A stretch of 64,000 nucleotides of DNA, taken from the NCBI GenBank assembly GCA_021787615.1, contig JAJYLP010000005.1, positions 1 to 64,000 of the forward strand, in the 5' to 3' direction. This document shows, piece by piece, positions 27,861-37,343 of this stretch (position 1 is its first letter; each line of letters opens with the position of its first letter). The notes beneath the pieces were generated by a model. The model worked only from the letters and a program-made list of their open reading frames with translations, ran no database searches and was not told the DNA's origin. This stretch comes from Pseudomonadota bacterium (lineage in GTDB: Bacteria; Pseudomonadota; Gammaproteobacteria; Steroidobacterales; Steroidobacteraceae). The position numbers and the translations under genes are program-made.

Positions 27861-29114
27861 ATGGAACAGACCCATTACCTAATTGCGGGCGCAAGCCATG
27901 CGGCACTTGCGGCTCTGCACGCGATCCGCCTCGTTGACGCCGATGGCTCGCTGACCGTGATCGGACGAGATCGGGAGCTGCCGTACTCTCCGACGGTGCT
28001 GCCACACGTCGTATCAGGGCGCTCAGACCCCAAATGCGTATTCCTGCGCGACCATGAGTACTTTGCACGCGCGCGCGTCGCCTACCGCTGCGGACACGCG
28101 CTCGTGCGGATTGACCCGGCCAATCGGGTTGCGGACCTCGACGACGGCAGCCGGCTGCGCTTCGAAAAGCTCCTGCTCGCGACCGGCGCACGAGCGGTGA
28201 TACCGCCGATTCCGGGGCTCGATGCAGTGCCGTACCACGTCCTGCGCACGCTCGAAGACGCTCTGAGACTGCGGGCGCAGCTCCCGCAGACCCGCCGAGC
28301 CATCGTGCTGGGCGCGGGCCTGATCGGCATGCACGCGGCGGAAAATCTCTCAAGAGGGGGCGCACGCGTCACGATCATCGAACAGCAGGAACAGGTTCTG
28401 CCCGGTTATTTCGACATTGACGCCGCTCGGATCATTGCTCGTGCTTTCGAGCGCGCAGACGTGACGATCCGCACCAGCGCGCGCGCCGTGGCGATCGAGG
28501 CCGCAGCGGAAGGTGTCGCGCTCAAACTCGCTGACGGCTCGACGGTATCGGGCGATCTGCTGCTGATCGGCGCCGGAGTCACCCCGGTGATCGACTTCCT
28601 CGCCGACTCGCGTATCCAGTGCGATCGCGGCATTGTGGTCGATGCGACGATGCAGACCAGCGCCGAGCGCATCTGGGCGGCGGGCGACGTCGCCCAGGCA
28701 GCAAGCTTTTACGGCGCACGCCCCGTTCTGAACGGCATCCTGCCGAATGCGGTCGAGCAGGGACGCATTGCCGGCATGGCCATGGCCGATGACCGAGCTC
28801 TCGAAGGCTTCCGCGGGGCCGTGCCGCTCAACACATACCGCTACTACGGACACCATGCGGTGTCGGTCGGAAGCGGCGCGGCACCACCCGGGGCCGAGGT
28901 CGTGGAATACAGCGATGCCGAGTCACAACGCTACCTCAAGATCATTCTCGACGAGGGACGGCTGCACGGCATCTTCGCGATCAACACGCCCATCGATCCG
29001 GGGGTCATGTGGCAGCTGGTGCGGCGCCGCCTCGACCTGAGCGCGGTACGCGCTCGTTTTCTCGCCCAGCCGCGCGAGATGGGCCGCCTGTTGATGTCGA
29101 GCCTTTGGCGCTGA
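27861..29114 (+). CDS. padH: phenylglyoxylate dehydrogenase, FAD/NADH subunit
   Basis: A 417-aa FAD-dependent pyridine-nucleotide oxidoreductase that would pass electrons from the iron-sulfur subunits to NAD+. The N-terminal FAD-binding stretch is LIAGASHAALAALHAI (GxS variant of GxGxxA), the NAD-binding motif is LGAGLIGMHAAENL near residue 153, and the C-terminal FAD motif is WAAGDVAQA. This subunit distinguishes the Pad complex from simple ferredoxin-linked oxidoreductases, and its presence between padG and padI supports the assignment. Confidence 0.85.
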   Translation: MEQTHYLIAGASHAALAALHAIRLVDADGSLTVIGRDRELPYSPTVLPHVVSGRSDPKCVFLRDHEYFARARVAYRCGHALVRIDPANRVADLDDGSRLRFEKLLLATGARAVIPPIPGLDAVPYHVLRTLEDALRLRAQLPQTRRAIVLGAGLIGMHAAENLSRGGARVTIIEQQEQVLPGYFDIDAARIIARAFERADVTIRTSARAVAIEAAAEGVALKLADGSTVSGDLLLIGAGVTPVIDFLADSRIQCDRGIVVDATMQTSAERIWAAGDVAQAASFYGARPVLNGILPNAVEQGRIAGMAMADDRALEGFRGAVPLNTYRYYGHHAVSVGSGAAPPGAEVVEYSDAESQRYLKIILDEGRLHGIFAINTPIDPGVMWQLVRRRLDLSAVRARFLAQPREMGRLLMSSLWR

Positions 29115-29124
29115 GGTGCACGCG

Positions 29125-30522
29125 ATGCCTGCGTACAACACCATCGTCTTCCACGCTGACCGCTGCGACGGCTGCGGGAAATGCATGCTCGCCTGCGCGC
29201 AGGCGAAAAGCGCGTCGGACTCGCCGCAGCGCGCCCGTCTCGAGGTGCTCGCCGACGATGCCGGTCGCTTCGAGCTGGCGATGTGCCGGCAGTGCGCCGA
29301 CCCCGAGTGTGTACCGAGCTGTCCGGCGGCCGCGCTCGCCAAGAATGCCGCAACCGGAGTGATCGAGTGGGATCACGGCAAGTGCATCGACTGTCTGCTG
29401 TGCACCGTCGGATGCAGCTATGCCGGCATTGCCCTCGACGAAGCAGCCGGCCACGTCGTCAAGTGTGATCAGTGCGGCGGCGACCCGGCTTGCGTGCGCG
29501 CGTGCAAACCGGGCGCACTCGAGTACCTGACCATGGCGCGGATCTACGAGGAAGTCGGCTCGCTCGAGGATCTGTTCGTGCAGGGACTTGCCGGATGCCA
29601 GGGATGCAATACCGAGCTGGTGATGAGGCACACGCTGCGCCGCGTCGGGCCGGACACGGTGGTCGCCGCGCCGCCCGGTTGCGTGCCGGGAATGGGCGCG
29701 GTCGGCTACAACGGTCTCACCGGCACCAAGGTTCCGGTGTTCCATCCTCTGTTGACCAATACCGCCCCGATGCTCGCCGGACTCAAACGCTTCTACAAGC
29801 GCAAGGGCCGACAGGTCACTGCACTGGCGCTCGCCGGCGATGGGGGCGCGGCAGACGTCGGCTTCCAGTCACTATCGGGTGCGGCGGAGCGCGGCGAGGA
29901 AATACTGTTCCTGGTTATCGATAACGAGGGTTACATGAACACCGGCATGCAGCGCTCGAGTTGCACGCCGTATGGGGCCTGGACCAGCACGACTCCCGTC
30001 GGCCGCGAATCACACGGTAAGAGTCAGGACGCGAAGAATTTGCCGCTGATCATGGTAGAGCACCGATGTGCCTACGTGGCCACGGCATCGACGGCGTTCA
30101 TGGCGGACTTCTACCTCAAGCTCGACAGGGCCCTGCAGGCTTCCAAGACCGGCTTCGCCTATCTGCACGTTTATTCGCCGTGCACGACCGGTTGGCGCTT
30201 CCCATCGAAGAAGAACATCGAGGTCGCGCGCAAGGCCGTCGAGAGCAATTTCGTCCTGCTCTGGGAGTACACACCCACTGCCGGCCTCAGGCTGACGCGC
30301 TCCGTAGACGACCCGGCTCCCCTTAGCGAGTACCTCGAGGTGCTCGGCAAGTACCGGCATCTGACGCCCGAGCAGGTCGCGCACCTGCAGCGGCACATCG
30401 CCGAAAACGTGGCGACCATCAAACGGCACGCCGTCGCGGAGGCGCCCGTGTCCCCGGCATCTACGCCGCCCGGGATTTCGAGCGTTCGCGCACTGCAAGG
30501 TCCCGCAGCGTCGCAAGCGTGA
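29125..30522 (+). CDS. padI: phenylglyoxylate dehydrogenase, beta subunit with ferredoxin domain
   Basis: A 465-aa protein that joins an N-terminal polyferredoxin domain to a TPP-binding beta domain. Four cysteine clusters are visible in the first 140 residues (CDGCGKCMLAC, CRQCADPECVPSC, CIDCLLCTVGC, CDQCGGDPACVRAC). The TPP half has GCQGCNTEL, GCVPGMGAVGYNG and GDGGAADVGFQSL followed by DNEGYMNTG. I chose ATG 29125 (GAGGTG site 8 nt upstream) over GTG 29116. The last 62 bp overlap the convergent Rrf2 gene, so its C-terminal tail is probably unstructured. Confidence 0.85.
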   Translation: MPAYNTIVFHADRCDGCGKCMLACAQAKSASDSPQRARLEVLADDAGRFELAMCRQCADPECVPSCPAAALAKNAATGVIEWDHGKCIDCLLCTVGCSYAGIALDEAAGHVVKCDQCGGDPACVRACKPGALEYLTMARIYEEVGSLEDLFVQGLAGCQGCNTELVMRHTLRRVGPDTVVAAPPGCVPGMGAVGYNGLTGTKVPVFHPLLTNTAPMLAGLKRFYKRKGRQVTALALAGDGGAADVGFQSLSGAAERGEEILFLVIDNEGYMNTGMQRSSCTPYGAWTSTTPVGRESHGKSQDAKNLPLIMVEHRCAYVATASTAFMADFYLKLDRALQASKTGFAYLHVYSPCTTGWRFPSKKNIEVARKAVESNFVLLWEYTPTAGLRLTRSVDDPAPLSEYLEVLGKYRHLTPEQVAHLQRHIAENVATIKRHAVAEAPVSPASTPPGISSVRALQGPAASQA

Positions 30523-30889
30523 TGCATCCGAGCGTTGTCCGGATGGTATCGTCGATCTCCTGCAGCACGATCCCGAGGGCCCCCGCTTCGGCGGTGCGCC
30601 CACCCAGGTCGCTCGCCTGCAGCGCGAGCGAGGCGCGTGGCTCGAACAGTTCTATGATGTCGAGCAGGGTCGTCCGCCGCGCGTTGCCGCAGAACTGGAA
30701 ACCGCCGCCGACGCCGCGCACCGAGCGCACGATACCGGCCCGACCGAGCACATTCATCACCTTGGCCAGGTGATTGGTCGAGACTGCGTATTTCTCAGCG
30801 ATATCCGCCACCGTCAGTTGCCGGTTCGGCTCGGCGATCAGTTCCAGCACGGAGTAGATGGCGAGCTGGCTCGCGACTTGCAGCTTCAT
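30461..30889 (-). CDS. Rrf2-family regulator, BadM-like
   Basis: Rrf2-family DNA-binding protein of 142 aa. The winged helix is visible as QLTVADIAEKYAVSTNHLAK and VLGRAGIVRSVRGVGGGF. Only two cysteines are present (FQFC and LGC) and the three-Cys cluster of IscR or NsrR is missing, as in Rrf2 members that do not bind [Fe-S]. In Rhodopseudomonas palustris the Rrf2 protein BadM represses benzoyl-CoA reductase genes, so this is its likely counterpart and the reader of the island's palindromes. It is translated from an ATG overlapping the stop of the upstream acetyltransferase. One palindrome lies before that operon, suggesting autoregulation. Confidence 0.85.
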   Translation of the reverse strand: MKLQVASQLAIYSVLELIAEPNRQLTVADIAEKYAVSTNHLAKVMNVLGRAGIVRSVRGVGGGFQFCGNARRTTLLDIIELFEPRASLALQASDLGGRTAEAGALGIVLQEIDDTIRTTLGCITLATLRDLAVRERSKSRAA

Positions 30890-31434
30890 TCCAGGTCCTT
30901 TTCCAGTTGAATATAGGGACCTGCCATCATGCCCTCGCTGCGGAAGAACATCATCGGCAGCCGGTCGTCGCGCGCGACCATGGTCCGCATCTTGGTCATG
31001 CCCGCTTTGCGAAACTCTGCGGCAATCGCGGCCAATAGCGTCTCGGCGACGCCTCGCAGCCGTGCGCCCGGGTCCACCGACAGCGCATACACCCACCCGC
31101 AAGGCGCGGAGCCGAATTCCCAGGCGCGAATCTCACCGACGATGAAGCCGAGCACACGGTCGGATTGCTCTGCGGGAGTCGCGACGAGAAAGATCACCCG
31201 GGCCGCAACCGACGCTCCCTGCCGCTGATACAACTCGAGCCAGTGAGCAGGCTTTGGCAGTCCCGTGGCAGCGGCATCGATCGCCGTCACGGCTTCGATG
31301 TCCGCGGGCCGCGCCGCACGCACGGACAATCGCGTCCCCGCCTCGCTTGCCTGCGGCTCGGCCACCGCCTCCTTGGGGGACGGCCGTGCGCGCTCGCGCG
31401 CTTGCGCCGGCGCTCGTTTCACCCGGTCCTTCAC
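30886..31434 (-). CDS. GNAT-family acetyltransferase, BadL-like
   Basis: N-acetyltransferase of 182 aa starting at GTG 31434, with GGAGG just upstream. A charged Ala/Glu-rich lead (about 35 residues) precedes the GNAT fold: VRAARPADIEAVTAID, VYALSVDPGARLRGVAETLL (the acetyl-CoA loop, in a degenerate R-x-x-G-x-A form) and FFRSEGMM. A badL acetyltransferase gene neighbours badM in R. palustris; whether it modifies pathway enzymes or a small molecule is not known to me. It is cotranscribed with the Rrf2 gene (4-bp overlap). Confidence 0.75.
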   Translation of the reverse strand: MKDRVKRAPAQARERARPSPKEAVAEPQASEAGTRLSVRAARPADIEAVTAIDAAATGLPKPAHWLELYQRQGASVAARVIFLVATPAEQSDRVLGFIVGEIRAWEFGSAPCGWVYALSVDPGARLRGVAETLLAAIAAEFRKAGMTKMRTMVARDDRLPMMFFRSEGMMAGPYIQLEKDLE

Positions 31435-31495
31435 GACTCCTCCGCACCGTGCTCGATGCGCCACCCGAGGTCGCAGGCGGCAAACGACTATTATC

Positions 31496-31507
31496 GTACC
31501 ATAATAC
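31496..31507. promoter_or_regulatory. operator upstream of the acetyltransferase-Rrf2 operon
   Basis: GTACCATAATAC, 10 of 12 matches to the core GTATTATAATAC, 62 bp upstream of the GTG at 31434. It implies that the Rrf2 gene controls its own operon. The same 12-mer occurs at 47518. Confidence 0.65.
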
Positions 31508-31635
31508 GCGAAATTCTGGACTGAGTACAATCCGGTCCGGCGTCCTGAGCGGCCTGCGCCCGCGCGCCGCACTGCCCGGCAAGCCGACCCGAGCGGACTG
31601 CGGTCCGCGCGTGCTCCGCCGGGCGCCGCTCGCCC

Positions 31636-31881
31636 TCAGCAGTGAAGCTGTTCGTACTTCTCGAGCAGCTGCTCGCGCGTTTCGACGAAGTCGGCATTTT
31701 GAACGATGCAGTCGGCCGGGCAGACCAGCCGGCACTGCGGCTCGTCTTCGGCTCCGACGCACTCCGTGCACTTCAGCGCATCGATGAGGTAGATCGGCTG
31801 GCCGGCGGCGATCGCCTTATTGGGACAGACCGGCTCGCACGCATCGCAGGCGGTGCAGCCGTCGTTGATCAACAGTGCCAT
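31636..31881 (-). CDS. 2[4Fe-4S] ferredoxin, electron donor to benzoyl-CoA reductase
   Basis: An 81-aa ferredoxin of the Allochromatium type: CTACDACEPVCPNKA (first cluster) and CTEC-x8-CRLVCPADC with the characteristic long insertion (second cluster), plus a C-terminal helical extension ending YEQLHC. Such low-potential ferredoxins (BadB, or the Thauera bcr ferredoxin) deliver electrons from 2-oxoglutarate:ferredoxin oxidoreductase to class I benzoyl-CoA reductase. It is the last gene of the oah-dch-bcrCBAD operon, 24 bp after bcrD. Confidence 0.88.
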   Translation of the reverse strand: MALLINDGCTACDACEPVCPNKAIAAGQPIYLIDALKCTECVGAEDEPQCRLVCPADCIVQNADFVETREQLLEKYEQLHC

Positions 31882-31905
31882 GTTCGAAACCTCTAAAATG
31901 GGAAC

Positions 31906-32751
31906 TCAGGCCGCGCAGTTCATCTCACCGCGCGCCGCCAATCGGTCGAACCGGTACGCGCCCCAGAGCGCCGCGCCGATGGCGCCCGCGAACTGCGAAT
32001 CCGGGTGCGCTCGGACCGTCGCCGCCATGCCCTTCATGTTGCCGATCTCCTCGTTCAGCGTGGCGATCAGGCCCGCATCGAGCGCGAGGCCGCCTGTCAC
32101 CATCACCACGCCGCTCCTGACGTCGATCGACTTCAGCAGCTTCACCAGACGGCTCGCCATGGACAAGTGGATACCCTTGATGATGTTCGCCGCGGAAATC
32201 CCGCGCGAGACCATGTTGATGACATCGGTTTCGGCGAGGACCGCGCAGATCGATGACACCACCTCCGGATTGTCGGCCCGTTCGGAAAGAGAGCCGATCT
32301 CGTCCTGGGCGATGCCCAGATAGCGCGCGATATTCTCCAGGAACTGCCCCGAGCCGGACGCGCACTGGCTCGTCATCTTGTAGTTGAGCACCTTGCCGCG
32401 CTCGTCCATCGAGATGGCGCGGCCGTGCAGCGCCCCGATGTCGAGCACCGCGCGTGTCTCGGGCTCCAGATGGATCGCGCCGCGCGCGTGCGTCGTCATC
32501 GAATAGAAATGCCCGGTGTGAAACGGGACGCTTTCCCCCTCCCCGGTCGTCGCCACATAGCTGACTTCCCGCTGCGATAGCCCGGCCTCGCCGAGGGTCT
32601 GATCGAAGGCGACCCGCGCGAGCTCTAGCGGGTCGCGTTGACGCATGCGCCACAACGAGCGCGCCAGCCAGTCGACCTTCCCGTCCTCCACGCGCAGCAG
32701 CACCGCCTTGACGGCACCGGTGCCGACGTCGATCCCCGCTGTCACAGTCAT
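31906..32751 (-). CDS. bcrD: benzoyl-CoA reductase, subunit D (ATPase)
   Basis: 281-aa ATPase subunit of class I (ATP-dependent) benzoyl-CoA reductase, equivalent to BadG. ASKHA-fold motifs: [14 protein letters not shown] (phosphate 1), [12 protein letters not shown] (phosphate 2) and [12 protein letters not shown] (adenosine). The Cys residues in [12 protein letters not shown] and [11 protein letters not shown] correspond to the ligands of the [4Fe-4S] cluster shared with BcrA. It hydrolyses ATP to drive electrons to the BC module. The start overlaps the bcrA stop (ATGA). Confidence 0.92.
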   Translation of the reverse strand: MTVTAGIDVGTGAVKAVLLRVEDGKVDWLARSLWRMRQRDPLELARVAFDQTLGEAGLSQREVSYVATTGEGESVPFHTGHFYSMTTHARGAIHLEPETRAVLDIGALHGRAISMDERGKVLNYKMTSQCASGSGQFLENIARYLGIAQDEIGSLSERADNPEVVSSICAVLAETDVINMVSRGISAANIIKGIHLSMASRLVKLLKSIDVRSGVVMVTGGLALDAGLIATLNEEIGNMKGMAATVRAHPDSQFAGAIGAALWGAYRFDRLAARGEMNCAA

Positions 32752-34085
32752 GCCCTGCCCTCCGCTCTCGCACCATCCGAATGCGCCCGGCGCGCGAATT
32801 CCGCAGCGCCGAGCGCGCCGGTGTAAATCGACTCCGGATTGATGTTGATCGTGAGTTCTCCGTAGTTTTCCTTGAGCACCTTGCGCAGCTCCCGAACCGC
32901 CGCTTCGTTCTTCGCCACACCTCCGGTGAAGGTGAACTCGTCCGTTACCCCGCCCGAGCGCGAGATGATGGAGATGGCCCGCAGAATGATGGCCCGGTGC
33001 AGGCCGGCGACGATGTCTTCGCGCTTCTCCCCGAGCGAGAGCCGATCGCGCAGCTCCGCGCCTGCGAAAACGGTACAGGTCGAGTTGATCCGCACCGGGC
33101 GCTCGGATTTCATGGCCATGGGGCCGAGCTCGTGCAGTCCCATGTTCATCTCGTCGGCGATATAGCCCAGATACCGCCCGCAGCCCGCGGCGCATCGGTC
33201 GTTCATCTGGAAATTGGTCACCAGGCCCTCCGCGTCGACCTGAATGCCTTTGGTGTCTTGCCCGCCGATATCGAGCACGGTGCGGGTTTGCGGGTACATC
33301 AAGTGCGCACCAAGCCCGTGGCACAGGATCTCCGAGCGGATGTGCTCCTTGGAGAATGGCAGGGTCACGCGGCCGTATCCGGTTCCGACCAAGTACGACT
33401 CCTCGAGCTCGAGCCCGAGCGACGCATCGATACTGTCCCGTATCCACTCGGCAGCGGCCCCGGCGATGCGGTCCTCCGCCAGCACCCGTGCCAGCGCCCG
33501 CCGGAACTTCGCATCCAGATCGCCGGATGGCGGGCGGTTCTCGACCTCGATGATCGCCTTGTCGTAGCTGTTGAGCAGCACCTCGTAGGGAAAGCTGGTC
33601 TCGCGCGACACCGCCTCGGCGTGCGCATAGAAACGCGCGCCGGCGATGTCCCGAAAGAAGTCCGACTTGCGCTTCCCGCCGGGCGCATAAAGCTCGCCGG
33701 CTTCCCGTCTGACGCGTATGAACGTCTCCGTGAGCGTCTCGCTCAGCCGCGCCTCCAGGGCCGCGAACTGCCCGCCCTTCAACTGCCCGATGCAGGTATG
33801 CTCCAGATCGTCGAGTCGCTCGATGAACTGCTCGAGGCGAAAGAATCGCTCGAAGGCGGAGAGAAACTCACCGACGCGCTCGCCAAAGTCCCCCGAATCC
33901 GTGAGCGCCCGGCGAAACAGCGTGAAGCGCGCGTCGACGCGCGCCTCCTCACCGGCGATCCGGGTGGCGATTGCGTAGTTGGAGCGTGAATTGGTGATCC
34001 CCCGGCCGAGGACTTGGCACGACTCGTCCAGGAGCACGGCCTTGGTGGTCGTAGATCCGAGATCGATGCCGACGAAGGTTTTCAT
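32748..34085 (-). CDS. bcrA: benzoyl-CoA reductase, subunit A (ATPase)
   Basis: 445-aa ATPase/activator subunit (BadF type). Motifs: [32 protein letters not shown] and [12 protein letters not shown]. Cluster ligands sit in [13 protein letters not shown] and [12 protein letters not shown], and the helical insertion between residues 60 and 230 is typical of the larger BcrA/BzdQ subunit. With BcrD it forms the module that couples ATP hydrolysis to reduction of the aromatic ring of benzoyl-CoA to cyclohexa-1,5-diene-1-carbonyl-CoA. Confidence 0.92.
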   Translation of the reverse strand: MKTFVGIDLGSTTTKAVLLDESCQVLGRGITNSRSNYAIATRIAGEEARVDARFTLFRRALTDSGDFGERVGEFLSAFERFFRLEQFIERLDDLEHTCIGQLKGGQFAALEARLSETLTETFIRVRREAGELYAPGGKRKSDFFRDIAGARFYAHAEAVSRETSFPYEVLLNSYDKAIIEVENRPPSGDLDAKFRRALARVLAEDRIAGAAAEWIRDSIDASLGLELEESYLVGTGYGRVTLPFSKEHIRSEILCHGLGAHLMYPQTRTVLDIGGQDTKGIQVDAEGLVTNFQMNDRCAAGCGRYLGYIADEMNMGLHELGPMAMKSERPVRINSTCTVFAGAELRDRLSLGEKREDIVAGLHRAIILRAISIISRSGGVTDEFTFTGGVAKNEAAVRELRKVLKENYGELTININPESIYTGALGAAEFARRAHSDGARAEGRA

Positions 34086-34096
34086 GGCGAACCCGA

Positions 34097-35410
34097 TCAG
34101 GCCGCGTGCGCTGCGCCGCTGCGCCGTTGTTCGATCATCTGAAAATAGCTCTCGAGCCGGTTCTTGATGTTCGCCGCCGAGAAGTAGCGCGGGTCGACCA
34201 GATCCGACTCGATGAACGCCCCGGGCTTGCCGGTCCGCCGCTCGATCTCGCGCATCATCAGCAGCTGTCCCGCGGAGAAGCTGTTACAGCTCTTGATCGA
34301 GTTGATCAACAGGCCGTCCGCCTGGTATTCCTCGAGATAGCGACTCAGCATGTCGATGCGCATCGGCAGGCTCCGGTTCGTGTACACCCCGAGGCAGTAC
34401 TCCGCGAGGGTCTCGAGCGGCTTGCGCGGATCGTGGCGGAACCCCAGGTCGTATACACCGCCGACCTTGGTGTAGCTGGAGGCGACCACCACCGCGCCCT
34501 CGTCGTAGAACATCTTCCAGAATTGGCGGAAATTCGTGTAATTCGGCGGTCCCTCAACGACCAGCCGATATTTCTCCGCGCCCATGTCCCCTTCCGGCGT
34601 GACCGGCCCGGTACCGGCGGCGATACGCTCATCAACCTCGGCGCGCAGGAACCTGTAGTACTCGAGCGCATCCTCGCTGCCGCGGAACGCGCCGAAGATC
34701 GGACCGATATAGTAGATACCGCCGAAGTAGGCATCGATCGGCGACGGCCGGTTGCGCGCCGACCTCAGCACATACACCAAGTCGTCCTCCGCCTGCGCGG
34801 ACCTTGCCAGCCGCTCCCGCAGCCTGTCAATGTCGAACTTGACGCCCGAGACGCGTTCGAGCTTCGGAATCACCTCGTCGCGAAGCTGCCGGACCATGTA
34901 CTGGATCATGTTCGGCGTGACCGTGCCGTCGCCGAGATACGGCGTATGCAGCATGATCGTCTCGCACCGGTATTGTTCGCGCAGCAGCTCGAACCACTTC
35001 ATGAAAGTGAAGCAGCCGGTATAGGAGAGAAGCAATACGTCGGGCTTTGGGAACGGCCGGCCGTTCGGCGCGATGTTGCCTTTGGCCATCATGCCGATAT
35101 CGGACTTCACGTAGGTGCAGACATCCTCGGAATGGCCGATCTTTTCCGCCTCGAGCACGTACTGTCCCGAGATCCGACGCAGCCCGTTCTGGATCGCGTT
35201 GACCTCGGGCAGATTGTTCACCAGCCCGAAGCAGTCGATGAGCTCATTCAGGTTGCCCGGCACGAAGGTACTGCACACCTTCTCGCCGGTCTGCGGCGCG
35301 GCCGTCAGCCGGTCGTAGTGCGCACCCATCATGGCCTTCTGCTTGCGCATCGAGGCGTCCTTGTGCACGTCCCGCAGCGCCGCCTTCTGCTGCGTGGTGG
35401 TCGTATTCAC
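34097..35410 (-). CDS. bcrB: benzoyl-CoA reductase, subunit B
   Basis: Substrate-binding subunit of 437 aa (BadE type; 2-hydroxyglutaryl-CoA dehydratase D-component fold). Conserved Cys are visible in [22 protein letters not shown] and [11 protein letters not shown], the likely iron-sulfur ligands. I start it at GTG 35410, which overlaps the bcrC stop as GTGA; an in-frame start 4 codons upstream is possible. Together with BcrC it holds benzoyl-CoA and the clusters that transfer single electrons to the ring. Confidence 0.92.
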   Translation of the reverse strand: MNTTTTQQKAALRDVHKDASMRKQKAMMGAHYDRLTAAPQTGEKVCSTFVPGNLNELIDCFGLVNNLPEVNAIQNGLRRISGQYVLEAEKIGHSEDVCTYVKSDIGMMAKGNIAPNGRPFPKPDVLLLSYTGCFTFMKWFELLREQYRCETIMLHTPYLGDGTVTPNMIQYMVRQLRDEVIPKLERVSGVKFDIDRLRERLARSAQAEDDLVYVLRSARNRPSPIDAYFGGIYYIGPIFGAFRGSEDALEYYRFLRAEVDERIAAGTGPVTPEGDMGAEKYRLVVEGPPNYTNFRQFWKMFYDEGAVVVASSYTKVGGVYDLGFRHDPRKPLETLAEYCLGVYTNRSLPMRIDMLSRYLEEYQADGLLINSIKSCNSFSAGQLLMMREIERRTGKPGAFIESDLVDPRYFSAANIKNRLESYFQMIEQRRSGAAHAA

Positions 35411-36576
35411 TGCGCGCTCCACAATTTGATTGAATCGGCAAAAGTGCCGGCCTGTTCGCGGATCGGCTGCATCTGTCCGAAATTCTCCGAGTACTTGAAT
35501 GCGACGTACGGTATGCCGGCCTCGCGCAGCACCCGTTGCAGCATCGGCCGGTCGAGCAGCGCCGGATCGCAGAAGCTCGGACAGGCGAATATCACCCCTT
35601 CAGCCTTCGCGCGGCGCACGGCCCGCACCAGGTGCTGGCCCTTCTCAGATGCGTCCGGCTCGTATCGTGCCGCGGTCGATTCCGAGTGATGCAGGAAGGC
35701 GTGCGCGAGATTCTGCAACGCGTCCCCCTCAGTCGGCACGTCCTCGCTGAGCCAACGCGTCACCAGCAGCAGGTCATCGTCGACGACATAGCAGCCCGCC
35801 AGCTCCAGCGATTTGATCAGGTTCAAAGGCGGCTGCTCGCAGAACGCGCCCGTGAGCACGATCCGGCAGTTATCAAGCCGCGGCCGCTCGGCGGCCGCAG
35901 CCGCGCTGAGGTAATCCCGGATGAGCTGCGAGTGCTGCTCGACCGGCAGCACGAGGCCGGCGCGCGTCAGCAGGTACACTTCGGTGGCCGGAGCCTGCCA
36001 CGGTTTCGCCCTGCGGTACTCGTACAGTTGCCTGACGAGGCGGCGATTGTCGTTGTAGGCCGCGATGGAGCCGCGCAGTTCTTCGTCGGTAATCGGCGCG
36101 CCCCGTAGGTGTCCGAGCGCTTCGCGCAATTCCGCCAGCTCATTCACATAGTAGTTCCCGCCGATGGCGTCGCAGTAGTTCTGCGGCACGTCGAAGTAGC
36201 GGCTGTATACCTGCGGGTACATCACTTTCCACATGCCGGAAAGGTTGCGGATGACGTCGCAGATCGACGGGAAGAGCATGCCATCGACGAAGTCGAGGCG
36301 GCCGGAGACCGCCAGATCGATCGTCGATCGGGGTATGCGACAGATGTAGCTCTGATAGTAGGCGTCGCCGTGAATGACCTCGAGCTGATCGCCGCCGCCG
36401 AGGATACCGAGCGGCAGCATCCCCGCGGCATGGATCAGCTCGCGCGGCACGTAGATCGGCATATAGCCGATCACTTTGCGTTCGGGTCTGGCGCTCTTCC
36501 ATTCGCGCGCGGCTGAAAAATCGAGATCCTCAAACAGCGCGGTGGCGCGCGCGATGATTGTCGCGACGTCCGACAT
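35407..36576 (-). CDS. bcrC: benzoyl-CoA reductase, subunit C
   Basis: Subunit C (BadD type), 389 aa from ATG 36576; an in-frame ATG at 36594 has the better GAGG site and would overlap dch. Conserved Cys occur in QSYICRIPRSTID, FPSICDVIRNLSG, LTGAFCEQPP and FACPSFCDPALL. It belongs to the same dehydratase-like family as BcrB and pairs with it. The order C-B-A-D is that of Thauera bcrCBAD and R. palustris badDEFG. Confidence 0.92.
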   Translation of the reverse strand: MSDVATIIARATALFEDLDFSAAREWKSARPERKVIGYMPIYVPRELIHAAGMLPLGILGGGDQLEVIHGDAYYQSYICRIPRSTIDLAVSGRLDFVDGMLFPSICDVIRNLSGMWKVMYPQVYSRYFDVPQNYCDAIGGNYYVNELAELREALGHLRGAPITDEELRGSIAAYNDNRRLVRQLYEYRRAKPWQAPATEVYLLTRAGLVLPVEQHSQLIRDYLSAAAAAERPRLDNCRIVLTGAFCEQPPLNLIKSLELAGCYVVDDDLLLVTRWLSEDVPTEGDALQNLAHAFLHHSESTAARYEPDASEKGQHLVRAVRRAKAEGVIFACPSFCDPALLDRPMLQRVLREAGIPYVAFKYSENFGQMQPIREQAGTFADSIKLWSAQ

Positions 36577-36578
36577 GC

Positions 36579-37343
36579 TCAGCGATGCTCCCATTGCGGT
36601 GGCCTCTTGGCGAGAAACGCTTCCAGACCCTCGATCGCGTCGCGGCTGCTCATGAGCTCCTCCAGGTACAGACGCTCGACCTGGGCAAGGCGCTGTTTGA
36701 TACGCGCCGCGAACTCGAGCCTTGCAGCGCGCACCGCATAGCGCATTGAGCTGGCGCTGTTCCGCAGCAGGTACTCGGCCGCATAGGCGCGGGCGGCCTG
36801 CGCCGGGTTGGTGTGCGCCTGGCAGGCGAGCCCCATCGAGACGGCCTCGGCTCCGGAGACGCTCCGACCCGACAGCAACAGGTCCAGGGCGCGCGACGGA
36901 CCGATCAGCTCCGGCAACAGGCAGGAGGCGGCCGGCGCAAATACCCCGAGCCTGATCTCGGGCTGGCCGAGCTCGGCATCCGGCGCGACGAACAGCAGGT
37001 GGCCGCAAAGCGCCAATTCCAGCCCCGCGCCGAGACATCTGCCGTGCGCTGCGACCAGCACCGGCACCTCCGATGCGACGATCCGCCCGATCAGACGGTG
37101 CAGCGCGGCCAGCATCGCTCGGCACTGGTCCGGCAAATGCTCGGCGACGCTCGCGCCGAAACTGAAGTTCGGACCCTCGGCATCGATCACGATCGCGCTC
37201 AGCGTGGGCGGCTGCGGCTGCGCCAATGCGGCCTCGAGCGCCGCGATCATTTCCGCGTCGATCAGGTTGGCTTTCGGGCGCGCCAGATGCAGCCCCATCA
37301 GGCGATCCCCAGCCTCGAAACGGATTTCGAGCGCCGAGTTCAT
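36579..37343 (-). CDS. dch: cyclohexa-1,5-diene-1-carbonyl-CoA hydratase
   Basis: Crotonase-fold enzyme of 254 aa that adds water to the dienoyl-CoA made by benzoyl-CoA reductase, giving 6-hydroxycyclohex-1-ene-1-carbonyl-CoA. Crotonase features: the first oxyanion region in GPNFSFGASVAEHLP and the second in GRCLGAGLELALCGHLL, then ELGQPEIRLGVFAPAAS. The length and the SFGASV motif fit Dch/BzdW. It sits between oah and bcrC with 4-bp overlap to oah, as in denitrifying benzoate degraders. Confidence 0.88.
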   Translation of the reverse strand: MNSALEIRFEAGDRLMGLHLARPKANLIDAEMIAALEAALAQPQPPTLSAIVIDAEGPNFSFGASVAEHLPDQCRAMLAALHRLIGRIVASEVPVLVAAHGRCLGAGLELALCGHLLFVAPDAELGQPEIRLGVFAPAASCLLPELIGPSRALDLLLSGRSVSGAEAVSMGLACQAHTNPAQAARAYAAEYLLRNSASSMRYAVRAARLEFAARIKQRLAQVERLYLEELMSSRDAIEGLEAFLAKRPPQWEHR

